Below are positions 1 through 7,931 of a stretch of DNA of 64,000 nt, in pieces. Location: contig NZ_VJXY01000029.1 in assembly GCF_014831675.1 (NCBI RefSeq), positions 1 to 64,000 of the forward strand, read 5' to 3'. Position 1 is the first letter of the stretch; each line of letters opens with the position of its first letter. This DNA is from Komarekiella delphini-convector SJRDD-AB1. Its GTDB lineage: Bacteria > Cyanobacteriota > Cyanobacteriia > Cyanobacteriales > Nostocaceae. The notes below the pieces were generated by a model. The model searched no databases and was not told the DNA's origin. It was given only the letters and a program-made list of their open reading frames with translations. Made by a program: the position numbers and the translations under genes.

Positions 1-487
1 GCCGTGGGCGGGTTTCCCGACTTGAGGCGACTGTCGTCGGGTTTCCCGACTTGTAGCAAGTGGCGTGGATTTAGGGGGATCTCAAAATATTTGATACATC
101 ACTAAGGACTTTTCAAACATCCTCTTAAGTGTCCCAATGCATTTGGGACTTCTTTTGACGAAATGTTAACAGAAAATATGCTAAAACTTAAAAATCAAAT
201 TAATTTTTGGCTTGTGATAACAACATCATAAATTAATGTCCCTATAAAAAAGCTGGTACTATTTATATGTAAGCCTGTATAGAATAGTACCTTCATCTAG
301 CAAGGATTTCAGGCAGATGATTCTGTGCATTTTCATACAGAATTTGTATGAGGACATTGATTTATGTTTATGTTCAGTATAAACAACTGTTAAATTCGCT
401 TTATAGCAGAACTATATCCTGCAAAAACAGTTTTCAAGTAATATACTGACATCCTTTATCAAACACCGTATTACGCGCTTTTATATA
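1..487. other. Intergenic region with a palindromic repeat at the left edge
   Basis: No gene is visible. The first 60 bases hold two copies of GGGTTTCCCGACTTG (about 11-25 and 39-53), a short dispersed repeat common in Nostoc-type genomes. The rest is AT-rich and lies downstream of the small minus-strand peptide gene that ends at 488. Confidence 0.5.
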
Positions 488-721
488 TTAAGCGTTGTTG
501 CAAGAGAAGGTATGGACAGTTTGGTTTCTGCCTACAAAAAGAACAGTCAAATTATTGGTGTCTTGCCCAGGGAAGTACCTCTTACAATGTAATTTTGTAC
601 CCCCAAAATCTATATTTGCAGTTTGTTCTTCATCATTTATAGCTTGTCCCCCAGATAGAAGCTGCTGCTCTTTTGGAGATAACACCATAAGCAATTCAGT
701 TGCAATACATTGGTCTGACAT
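488..721 (-). CDS. Double-glycine-leader small peptide precursor (bacteriocin-like)
   Basis: 77-residue predicted precursor. Residues 1-25 start MSDQ and end EQQLLSGG, a double-glycine leader of the kind cut by C39-peptidase ABC exporters. The following 52-residue core is mixed in composition and holds two cysteines (in LHCKRYF and TFSCNN), so a disulfide is possible. The leader matches, position for position, the two precursors at 26684 and 27625 in length and in the MSDQ, LL and EQQ..(S/A)GG residues, which is the best evidence that the gene is real. No exporter or modifying enzyme lies next to it. The leader type is known from cyanobacterial bacteriocin-like precursors; the biological role of this one is unknown. 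Confidence 0.7.
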   Translation of the reverse strand: MSDQCIATELLMVLSPKEQQLLSGGQAINDEEQTANIDFGGTKLHCKRYFPGQDTNNLTVLFVGRNQTVHTFSCNNA

Positions 722-969
722 AGTTGCTTACCCTTTTAAGCTAGGTATCAGTGGGCTTAGAGCGTTCTAAACATTCGATCTAGTCGCTCTAAACTGCCCA
801 ACATGTGATTGAGATAACTTGATAATGAGTTATCTCTATTATTTAGAACGAATACTTCAAACAAAATATTCCAGAACTAGTCAATAATTTCGGACATTAT
901 TAAACAGCATCTAAAGTCTTATTCAGCTACCATCGCTTGCTCTTTCATCGCCGAGGAAACATTAAAACC

Positions 970-1770
970 TCACACGGTAATTAATTCTCCTCGCAGGACG
1001 GTGACTGCTTGTCCAGCAAGAAAGACGCGATCGCCCCCCGAATAGTTCACCTTCACTACACCACCACGGCTAGATGCTTGATAAGCTAAAAACTCATCTT
1101 TGTGCAGGCGATCACGCCAAAAGGGAGCAAGACAGCAATGGGCGGCTCCTGTAACTGGGTCTTCGTTAATGCCTAATCCTGGTGCAAAAAAGCGCGAGAT
1201 GAAATCGTAATCTGAATCAGACTTGGCAAGGCTTGTAACTATAACATCAGAAATAGGTAAATTTTTTAATTGCTGGAAATTGGGCTGCATTTGCCGCACC
1301 AATTCTTCAGACTCTACTTCCACCAAATAGCCTAGGGAATTCTGCGAGACAGATTTGTAAGATACACCCAAGGCTTCGCTGAGTTCTGGCGGGGCGACTG
1401 TTGCTTGTGAGCGATTTGCAGGAAAATCCAGCTCAATCCATTCACCTTGCAGCTTGGCAATCAGTATTCCACTTTTAGTGTAGAAACGGGCAGCTTCATC
1501 AGATGATAGATGCCCCTCTGACCAAAGTACATGAGCACTAGCTAAGGTTGCGTGACCACAAAGCGGCACTTCCACCGTTGGCGTAAACCAACGCAGATTA
1601 AAGCCATCATCGTGTTTGACTAGAAAAGCAGTCTCAGATAAATTCATCTCCTGCGCCACGTTCTGCATCCAGCCATCATCTTGAGGTTCAGGCAAAACAC
1701 ATACAGCAGCAGGATTACCTGTGAAGTGTGTATTTGTGAAGGCATCAACCTGAGTAATAATTCGTCTCAT
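970..1770 (-). CDS. PhzF-family isomerase/epimerase
   Basis: 266-residue protein of the PhzF (phenazine biosynthesis-like) fold, two-domain and diaminopimelate-epimerase-like. The N-terminal half has the family signature LSETAF, whose Glu is the general acid/base in PhzF, followed by PLCGHATLA. The C-terminal half has the second glycine-rich signature, EDPVTGAAHCCLAPFW, which closes the active site. The length is normal for the family (about 260-300). The ATG at 1770 sits directly before MRRIITQVDAF, the usual N-terminal strand. No phenazine genes are nearby. Stand-alone PhzF proteins in cyanobacteria have no settled substrate, so the precise reaction is not assigned. Confidence 0.9.
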   Translation of the reverse strand: MRRIITQVDAFTNTHFTGNPAAVCVLPEPQDDGWMQNVAQEMNLSETAFLVKHDDGFNLRWFTPTVEVPLCGHATLASAHVLWSEGHLSSDEAARFYTKSGILIAKLQGEWIELDFPANRSQATVAPPELSEALGVSYKSVSQNSLGYLVEVESEELVRQMQPNFQQLKNLPISDVIVTSLAKSDSDYDFISRFFAPGLGINEDPVTGAAHCCLAPFWRDRLHKDEFLAYQASSRGGVVKVNYSGGDRVFLAGQAVTVLRGELITV

Positions 1771-1925
1771 AGGGGCACCCTGGAAGTTGAGGCAGCAAAT
1801 TGGCGGCTTTGTATACTTATCATGAGTGCTTTAGAAATTTACACACGCAAAAGCAAATATTTACATACAGCCTTGCGGCTTAGTTGTTTGTATTGCCATG
1901 CCATCTTGCAACCTCCTGCATTAAT

Positions 1926-1975
1926 GCATCGGCATACAATGCGATCGCATCGGCATACAATACGATTGCATCGAC
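1926..1975. repeat. 21-bp tandem repeat containing HIP1-like sequence
   Basis: Two 21-bp units beginning GCATCGGCATACAAT run head to tail (1926-1946 and 1947-1967), followed by a partial third. The units end in GCGATC or ACGATT, so the junction contains GCGATCGC, the cyanobacterial HIP1 octamer. It lies in the short gap between the PhzF gene and the lipoprotein gene. A reading frame across it is probably not a gene. Confidence 0.65.
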
Positions 1976-2026
1976 TTTTAGTCAAGCTTAAAAGTTAGTA
2001 ATACATATTTTCCAGGTCTAGGTTCA

Positions 2027-2275
2027 ATGTTAAGTACAAAAGAGAACTTGAGGATAAAAATTATCGGGGGCGTCTTAGCAGCTATTAACTTAGCGTTAAT
2101 TTCTGGAGGATTAGTGAGTTGCGGTGTTAGAGAACAGCAGCCATTAGCTCCAATTGAGCGACAAAAACCAGAACAACAGCTTAACCAGAACGATAATGAT
2201 GACGACGATGATGGCGATCGCAATGAACGCAACAATCGCAATGATGATGACAATGATGACGACGATAAAGACTAA
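2027..2275 (+). CDS. Small acidic lipoprotein, Asp/Asn-rich tail
   Basis: 82 residues. The N-terminus has basic residues, a hydrophobic stretch (about 12-30) and a lipobox GLVSCG with Cys about residue 32, so it should be lipidated and membrane-anchored. The mature part is low complexity: a short Pro/Gln-rich linker, then a tail almost entirely of Asp, Asn and Arg with runs of four or five Asp. Such tails could bind cations, but no family is recognised. It lies just upstream of the aminopeptidase P gene in the same direction. The opposite strand also has an open frame, Ser-rich and without a signal, which is the expected shadow of the Asp/Asn codons. Confidence 0.6.
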   Translation: MLSTKENLRIKIIGGVLAAINLALISGGLVSCGVREQQPLAPIERQKPEQQLNQNDNDDDDDGDRNERNNRNDDDNDDDDKD

Positions 2276-2308
2276 ATAACCTTTATTTTTTTGTTTGAGT
2301 TTCTATTT

Positions 2309-3691
2309 ATGCTGATCCAAAACACCACTAATTCTTTCATCGATACCCTGCGTCACCGACGGCAACGACTAGCCAACCTCATTGATTTTCCAGCAATTAT
2401 TTGGTCGGGAGGCAGCAGCCCGCGCAACTTTCCAGCAAATCGTTTTCCTTTGCGTGCTAGCAGTCATTTCCTCTATTTTGCGGGACTACCATTGTCAAAT
2501 GTAGCCATTCGCTTAGAAGCGGGCAAGCTAGAACTATTCATGGATGATCCCCAGCCCAGCAGCGCCCTTTGGCATGGAGAAATGCCAACGCGTGACGAAA
2601 TAGCCCAAAAGATGGGGGCAGATGGTGCTAGACCAATGGCAGAATTAGAATTGTGGCTAGAAGGTACAGCTACAATTGCCGTGCAGGAATCTGCTACTTG
2701 GACGCAGCAGTCGCAGCTATTAAATAGATGGGTTTTACCGCAAAGTCCTCCCCAAGGAATTGACTTGGAGTTAGCTAAGGCGATCACTTCTCTACGCCTC
2801 ACCCACGATGATGCTGCTTTAGCTGAGTTGCGAAAAGCCGCTGCTGTTACTGTTGCAGCACACAAAGCCGGCATGGCAGCAACACCAAAAGCCAAACTAG
2901 AAGCAGAAGTTCGTGCAGCGATGGAAAGCGTCTTCATCGCTCAGAATATGACTACCTCCTACAACAGTATTGTCACTGTTCACGGCGAAGTTTTGCACAA
3001 CGAGCATTATCACCACTCTCTGCAACCAGGTGACTTGCTACTTGCCGATGTTGGCGCTGAAACCGAGACAGGTTGGGCTGCTGATGTCACCCGTACTTGG
3101 CCTGTTTCTGGCAAGTTTTCATCTACCCAAAGAGAAATTTATAATGTTGTGTTGGCAGCTCACGATGCTTGTATTGCCAAGATATACCCCGGCGTGGAGT
3201 ATGAGGATATTCATCTCTTGGCTGCCACAGTCATAGCCGAAGGTTTAATTGATTTAGGAATCTTACAAGGAAACGCTGAAGATTTGGTACAAATGGATGC
3301 CCACGCGCTGTTTTTCCCTCATGGTATCGGCCATCTACTGGGTTTAGATGTCCACGATATGGAAGATTTGGGCGATTTAGCAGGATATGAAGAAGGCCGT
3401 GAAAGGAGCGATCGCTTTGGCTTAGGCTACCTACGTTTAAATCGTCCCCTACGTCCGGGAATGTTAGTCACAATTGAGCCTGGTTATTATCAAGTACCAG
3501 CAATTTTAAATGATCCTAAACTGCGCTCAAAATATCAGAATGTAGTCAATTGGCAACGTTTATCTCAATTTGCCGACGTGCGCGGCATCCGCATCGAAGA
3601 TGATGTTTTAGTTACTACAGAAGGGAGCGAAGTTTTAACAGCTGCATTACCGAATGATGCCAATACTATAGAAAATCTATCTAAAATCTAA
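2309..3691 (+). CDS. pepP: Aminopeptidase P family metallopeptidase (M24)
   Basis: About 460 residues from the ATG at 2309; an upstream TTG at 2291 would add six residues but is a weaker start. The N-terminal domain (about 1-170) is the creatinase/AMP_N type. The C-terminal pita-bread domain holds the M24 metal ligands in order: the two Asp in DVGAETETGWAADVTRTW, His in HGIGHLLGLDVHD, Glu in IEPGYY, and Glu in GIRIEDDVLVT. These bind two Mn2+ or Zn2+ ions. The enzyme removes N-terminal residues ahead of proline in the cytoplasm. Length and motif order match full-length Xaa-Pro aminopeptidase. It follows the small lipoprotein gene by about 30 bases and may be co-transcribed. Confidence 0.93.
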   Translation: MLIQNTTNSFIDTLRHRRQRLANLIDFPAIIWSGGSSPRNFPANRFPLRASSHFLYFAGLPLSNVAIRLEAGKLELFMDDPQPSSALWHGEMPTRDEIAQKMGADGARPMAELELWLEGTATIAVQESATWTQQSQLLNRWVLPQSPPQGIDLELAKAITSLRLTHDDAALAELRKAAAVTVAAHKAGMAATPKAKLEAEVRAAMESVFIAQNMTTSYNSIVTVHGEVLHNEHYHHSLQPGDLLLADVGAETETGWAADVTRTWPVSGKFSSTQREIYNVVLAAHDACIAKIYPGVEYEDIHLLAATVIAEGLIDLGILQGNAEDLVQMDAHALFFPHGIGHLLGLDVHDMEDLGDLAGYEEGRERSDRFGLGYLRLNRPLRPGMLVTIEPGYYQVPAILNDPKLRSKYQNVVNWQRLSQFADVRGIRIEDDVLVTTEGSEVLTAALPNDANTIENLSKI

Positions 3692-4133
3692 AATCTAAAA
3701 TTGGCGCGGTCAAAGGTGCGTACAGGACGACTCAAAAAGTTTATGAGTCTAAAAACTAATGATTAAGCATTTATTAAATGTTTGCTTAACTGTCTTAAGT
3801 GTCTTAACTGTCCTTGCATCTTTGCCATAATTATATGAAAATATCTGAGTGGAAAAAGCGCAGTAATTTTGCTGTTAAGCAACTGGGCTTCTAATCTATC
3901 TTTGCATTAAGTATTAAATAGTTAACAGTTTCAGTAAACAGTGAACAGTAAACAGTAAACAGTTGGGGATTTAAACCCGTCAGATAGTGCCTGCTACTAA
4001 TCTACTTTGGGTTATTAGTTTTAAGTTAGAAGTTAGCGTCCCTTAGTGGTTTTCCTTAAACCCAATTATTTTGACTGATTACTGTTTACCGTTTACTGAT
4101 AACTGTTAATTATGTGTATAAGGAAGTAAAAAA
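3692..4133. repeat. Intergenic region with a long imperfect inverted repeat
   Basis: The arms are 3922-3963 (GTTAACAGTTTCAGTAAAC, then repeated AAACAGT units) and 4074-4109, which reads as its reverse complement with a few differences. The arms flank about 110 bases. The AAACAGT units (about 3935-3963) are a short tandem repeat typical of Nostoc intergenic DNA. The right arm ends about 25 bases before the phytochelatin-synthase-like gene, so a transcript could fold just upstream of its ribosome binding site. Confidence 0.6.
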
Positions 4134-4799
4134 ATGGATATTGATAACCTAGCTCAAATTTCCAAACGAGATTTGGAAATCATTCAACTACATCAGTTTC
4201 AACAACCCATCTTCTGTTGCAATGTCACTGCAATTGCCTATGCCTTTACCGCATTGGGGTATCTGACAACTGTTGATGAGATTTTTTATGCCACCCAACT
4301 GCCGATCGCATCGGTTTTAGATGATGGCATGACGTTAGCAGAAACCTATGACACCTGTCGAACTTACATTGAAAAAAAAGAATTACCGGTGTCCATTCGG
4401 GTGGAGCATTTTGATAAACCGAGTATGACGCTCGAAGCATTCATCCGTGAAGTTGAAGCCGCCGTTTGTGATGAAAATGATGTCCACATTCTTAACTTCA
4501 ATACCCGTATTGCCCATGAAAATCCAAGTTTAGAAGGTGGTCACTTTTCTTTATTAGCAGACTATGACCCAGACACTCAAGAAATCACCATTGCAGATAC
4601 AAATCCCAAACGGTATACCCGGTTTTGGAAGTGCCCAATTCAGCGTTTATATGCCGCTTGCGTCGATAAGGATTCTTCATCGAATCGCTCTCGTGGCATG
4701 ATTGTGCTTCGCAGGCAGGAGAAAGCCAATCTAGCAGGTAACGGAGTAGTTCATCCAGCACAAATCGCCTTGAACACTCTCCATTCTGAAAACAGTTGA
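4134..4799 (+). CDS. Phytochelatin-synthase-like papain-fold enzyme
   Basis: 221 residues. The catalytic triad of phytochelatin synthase can be read: Cys28 in QQPIFCCN, His137 in EGGHFSLLADYD, Asp155 in ITIADTNP. The His-Asp spacing of 18 equals that of plant PCS (His162/Asp180), and the residues between resemble the PCS core. Only the catalytic domain is present, as in prokaryotic PCS-like proteins, which mostly cleave glutathione rather than polymerise it. The second Cys (Cys29) replaces the glycine that usually follows the nucleophile. No Sec signal is obvious. A good ribosome binding site (AAGGAAG, 4120-4126) fixes the ATG at 4134. Substrate is not proven; a role in glutathione or metal handling is inference. 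Confidence 0.8.
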   Translation: MDIDNLAQISKRDLEIIQLHQFQQPIFCCNVTAIAYAFTALGYLTTVDEIFYATQLPIASVLDDGMTLAETYDTCRTYIEKKELPVSIRVEHFDKPSMTLEAFIREVEAAVCDENDVHILNFNTRIAHENPSLEGGHFSLLADYDPDTQEITIADTNPKRYTRFWKCPIQRLYAACVDKDSSSNRSRGMIVLRRQEKANLAGNGVVHPAQIALNTLHSENS

Positions 4800-5250
4800 G
4801 CTTTCTCTACTATTAACTTTTGGATTTCTTGCTCTGCCAAAGTTTTTAGCTGATTATAAATAATAAAATATTCTGCACTCAATTCAGACTTATCAGTTAA
4901 TGGTAGAGTTTTCGCAGGAAGTAAAAACTTATCTTCACCCCTTACTTCCATCCCGACAATCCGCAAATCTGCTTCAGGGTAATTCTCTGCTAATTGCTTA
5001 AATGAAATAGCGATCGCACGAGGGTCAACACCTTGGTTATGGTAGAGGTAGAGTGTATCGAAAATTGGCTTAATAAAATCACCAAACTCCCCGTCTGCAA
5101 ACACCTCTTGGCGATTATTCGGTTTGCTGTATAGGTCAGGGTTTTCTCTATATGTTCATGCAACAATTAACCCAGATGGCGAAGTTAATTTACTTGTGGG
5201 CGAATCAATTAGCAAGTAATTAACTCCACAATATACTTCAATTTTATATT
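4751..5250 (-). pseudogene. Truncated gene remnant with in-frame stop
   Basis: The clear coding part is 117 residues (GTG at 5104 to the stop at 4751) and reads as a normal protein C-terminus with IDTLYLYHNQ-like and ADLRIVGMEVRGEDKF segments. The same frame continues upstream of 5104 with sensible protein sequence (YRENPDLYSKPNNRQE) until a TGA at 5156-5158, and beyond it for about 30 more residues until it runs into a palindromic repeat at 5254-5338. I read this as a gene broken by a stop and truncated by the repeat. It resembles C-terminal regions I associate with Nostoc multi-domain repeat proteins, but I cannot name it. Its 3' end overlaps the convergent phytochelatin-synthase-like gene by about 49 bases. 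Confidence 0.55.
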
Positions 5251-5253
5251 TAC

Positions 5254-5338
5254 CAAAGCGTAGGCGTAGCCCGTACTTCTCTACGAGACCAAGGCGTAGC
5301 CTAGCTTCTTCGTAGGAGTACGACTTGGCTCAGTGACC
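5254..5338. repeat. Dispersed palindromic repeat
   Basis: Contains CGTAGGCGTAGCCC and GGCGTAGCCTAGC with the partly self-complementary block TACTTCTCTACGAGACC. It belongs by eye to the same loose class as the GC-rich repeats at 39683, 45150, 54826 and 63470. It borders the truncated gene remnant. Confidence 0.6.
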
Positions 5339-5363
5339 ATCGTAGACATTGCTCTTTTTCAAC

Positions 5364-5642
5364 TCATTGCGGACTAATCAAGACAAACTCATCTAAAACT
5401 AAAGACACTACAATATTAGGCGAGTCCACATCCTCTACTTGAATCAGCCAGCGCTGACTTGCTTGGTTATCTGAGCGTGATTCTCGACTAAGAACTACGC
5501 CATATTTTCCAGCTACATAAGAAGGACTTAAAATCAATACTCTATCTCCTACTTGAATATCCTCTGAGTTTTGCAAGATGCCCCTGAAACTATAGGTTTT
5601 GATAAAGATGAAGCTTGCTGCTGTACTGCTAATTTTAAACAA
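5364..5642 (-). CDS. Small SH3/KOW-like hypothetical protein
   Basis: 92 residues if the TTG at 5642 is used; the conserved-looking part starts near IQVGDRVLILSPSYVAGKYG. That stretch, with its RWLIQVE and VVSLVLDEFVLI strands, suggests a small beta-barrel of the KOW/SH3 kind that binds a partner or nucleic acid. The first 25 or so residues are hydrophobic and look less protein-like, so the true start may lie further in. Function is unknown. It lies between gene remnants, and may itself be a survivor of a decayed region. Confidence 0.45.
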   Translation of the reverse strand: MFKISSTAASFIFIKTYSFRGILQNSEDIQVGDRVLILSPSYVAGKYGVVLSRESRSDNQASQRWLIQVEDVDSPNIVVSLVLDEFVLISPQ

Positions 5643-6027
5643 AAATGAGCTGGTTAATAATCTTTTCTTAATCTACTTAAGTTAAAGACTTTTGCTGCAA
5701 GGGCTTCTGCGCCAAAGCACGAAGAATCGTTGGTGTTCTTCCAGCCCATGCATCCCTCGGTTTAGATAATTTATTTAGATAGGCTAAGAGCTAGCTATAA
5801 TATATGAGTAATTTTTGTTGATATCCCGGTATAAGTCCCTGCAACTTGAGGCTTGTCATTACCCAAATTATTATCACAGTCCCAGAATGGTATCTACCGA
5901 CATTACGCTTAGAACTTAAGTTCTAGGCTAATAGCAAAAGTCCACGTATGGACTGAAGTTTTTGCTGAGTTTACTTGAGCTATTAGCCTTGGAATTGATT
6001 CCAAGGCGGCATGTCATGGTAGCTCTA
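5643..6027. other. Intergenic region with a possible gene remnant and structured repeat
   Basis: On the minus strand 5790-5677 reads as a 37-residue C-terminus-like peptide (contains DAWAGRTPTILRALAQKPL) with no start codon, probably a gene fossil. At 5926-5988 an inverted repeat (GGCTAATAGC / GCTATTAGCC) encloses a smaller hairpin GTCCACGTATGGAC. This lies just downstream of the sensor-kinase gene and may act as its transcript end. Confidence 0.45.
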
Positions 6028-7728
6028 TTAGGAGGGAGAAATTGGCAAAGCCAACGCAAATTCTGTTCCTCTATTCAACTCAGACTGACAAGTAATCTTG
6101 CCCCGATGTTTTTCTACTACAATTTGATAAGTAATTGCTAGACCCAAACCTGTACCAATACCTCTTGGTTTAGTTGTGAAAAACGATTCAAATATCTTGT
6201 TTTGATTCTCTGGTGTAATACCAAGACCATTATCTGCAATTCGCACCACCACCCAATCGTCGTTCCAGCGTTCTGTGGTGATGGTGATTTCGGGTAAAAA
6301 TTGCGAATCGCCAGCAGACTTTTCCTCCATAGCATCGATCGCATTGCTCAACAAATTCATAAATACTTGGTAGAGTAAACCTGCATAGCCTGGAATCGCT
6401 GGAATATCCCCATATTTGCGAACAATGCTGATTCCTTTTTTCAAGCGATTGTTCAAAATTAGCAGTGTAGTATTGATACAAGCGTGTAGTTCTACCGGCT
6501 GGACTTCGCCCTCATTTAAACGCGAAAAATCTTTCAAGCTTCGGACAATCTCTCGCGTCCGGTCAGCGCCAACTGTCATTGAGTTAATGAGTTTTGGCAA
6601 ATCAACTTCTAGAAACTCCAAATCAATTTCCTCAGCTAGAGTTTGCACAGCAGTGGGAGGCTGAGAAACTTCGGTTTTGTATGTTTGCAATAGTGCTAAC
6701 AAGTCGTCAATATATATTTTTGCGTGTACGAGGTTCCCAGAAATAAAATTTACAGGATTATTAATTTCATGAGCGACGCCAGCAAGCATCCGTCCCAAAC
6801 TGGACATTTTTTCACTTTGAATGAGTCGCGCTTGGGTTTCGGATTTTTGTTCTTCTAAAAGACGCTTTACTTGTTGAATTAGCTGGTTCAGAGAGCTAGC
6901 TAAAACGCCAATTTCATCTGTTGTGATTATAGGCGCTTGCAAATCAAAATTAGCTTCTTGGGTAACTCTTTGGGCAATATTTGTGACTGCATTAATAGGG
7001 CGAGCAATCATTTTACTGATATAAAAAGCCAGGATGGCAGCGATCGCCACTGACAACAGGATACTAATGATAATAATCCGAGCTTGCATTACCGCAGCCT
7101 GATTTTGGGCTGCATCAGCCTCTTCTTGGCGTTCTCGAACTGTTCTTGCAAGATCGGTTAATTCATGGGCAAAGTCATAAAACTTCAGTGCATCCTGACT
7201 TTGACTAAATTTCGAGATTAATTGCTGTGCTTTTGGCACTCCCTGCGGCTGTAAAATTAGTGGTGAAACTTGCTGATTCAGTACCCTGAGTTGTTGAAAA
7301 TACACAGCTATTGTGCGATCGTGCTTGTTGAGTAGCGCTTGCAAATCCTTTTGCGAATTGATTTTACTAAATTCCAACGCCTGAGAAAGCAACGTTTCCG
7401 CTTCTACCAAATTATCCAGAGAATGAGAAGTTTTCTGCTGCAACACTTGCGGCTGCTGTAAAAAAGGCACTATTTCTTGCTGATGGATCTGTATTTCCAA
7501 CAATTTACCTTGCAAATTACTTAACAAAGCCCCTTCTTCATCTGCGAGTATCATCTGTTGTCTGGCTCGTTGGAAATAGCGATCGCCAATTGCCAACCCT
7601 ACTGTTGTTCCCAAAACTGCAATTCCCAAGGCAATAGTATACCCACAAACAATTTTTTGCCGAATACTAAGTTGATAGAACACTCGTTTAACCCAGTGAA
7701 AGTATCTTAATTTGAGTGTCGCAGTCAT
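6028..7728 (-). CDS. Membrane sensor histidine kinase (HAMP, HisKA, HATPase)
   Basis: 566 residues. Two membrane segments (about 23-47 and 215-237) enclose a mostly helical periplasmic sensor of about 165 residues. A HAMP domain follows (IARPINAVTNIAQRV), then a coiled-coil linker, the phosphoacceptor H-box LAGVAHEINNPVNF, and the ATPase domain with N-box NLLSNAIDAM, G1 box DNGLGI and G2 box GIGTGLGLAI. No receiver domain is attached, so it should pass phosphate to a separate response regulator, none of which is adjacent. The helical sensor resembles four-helix-bundle ligand sensors, but its signal is unknown. It is divergent from the GTPase gene with 203 bases between the two starts. Confidence 0.9.
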   Translation of the reverse strand: MTATLKLRYFHWVKRVFYQLSIRQKIVCGYTIALGIAVLGTTVGLAIGDRYFQRARQQMILADEEGALLSNLQGKLLEIQIHQQEIVPFLQQPQVLQQKTSHSLDNLVEAETLLSQALEFSKINSQKDLQALLNKHDRTIAVYFQQLRVLNQQVSPLILQPQGVPKAQQLISKFSQSQDALKFYDFAHELTDLARTVRERQEEADAAQNQAAVMQARIIIISILLSVAIAAILAFYISKMIARPINAVTNIAQRVTQEANFDLQAPIITTDEIGVLASSLNQLIQQVKRLLEEQKSETQARLIQSEKMSSLGRMLAGVAHEINNPVNFISGNLVHAKIYIDDLLALLQTYKTEVSQPPTAVQTLAEEIDLEFLEVDLPKLINSMTVGADRTREIVRSLKDFSRLNEGEVQPVELHACINTTLLILNNRLKKGISIVRKYGDIPAIPGYAGLLYQVFMNLLSNAIDAMEEKSAGDSQFLPEITITTERWNDDWVVVRIADNGLGITPENQNKIFESFFTTKPRGIGTGLGLAITYQIVVEKHRGKITCQSELNRGTEFALALPISPS

Positions 7729-7931
7729 AGTAGGACTCGCAGTTCAACTTTTTCAGGAGGCAGGTTTTGATCAAAAACGAGAAATCCAGCCGAACGAGTT
7801 CAATAGTAAATTTTATACCAAGCGTGTTATCAGTTGATCAAAAATTGCTTGTGGCTACTCTGGTGAAAAACACTGAAGCTATTAAGATTAGAAGCATCTG
7901 CCCACTGAATACTCATTTATATTTGCTATCC

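Noticed and set aside
495-770. 91-residue plus-strand frame over the first small peptide gene
   Set aside because: It lies opposite the double-glycine-leader gene, which has matched relatives in the window; this frame has no recognisable features.
1681-1998. 105-residue plus-strand frame
   Set aside because: It overlaps the PhzF gene and a tandem repeat and has no protein-like features.
1978-2253. Minus-strand Ser-rich frame opposite the acidic lipoprotein
   Set aside because: Ser runs arise from the complement of Asp/Asn codons; the plus-strand frame has a lipobox and a signal-like start.
3922-4109. Insertion-sequence ends
   Set aside because: The inverted arms enclose only about 110 bases without a transposase frame or target duplication; better read as a miniature repeat.
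6138-6664. Several frames inside the sensor kinase gene
   Set aside because: They are shadows of the kinase coding sequence, which has all expected motifs.
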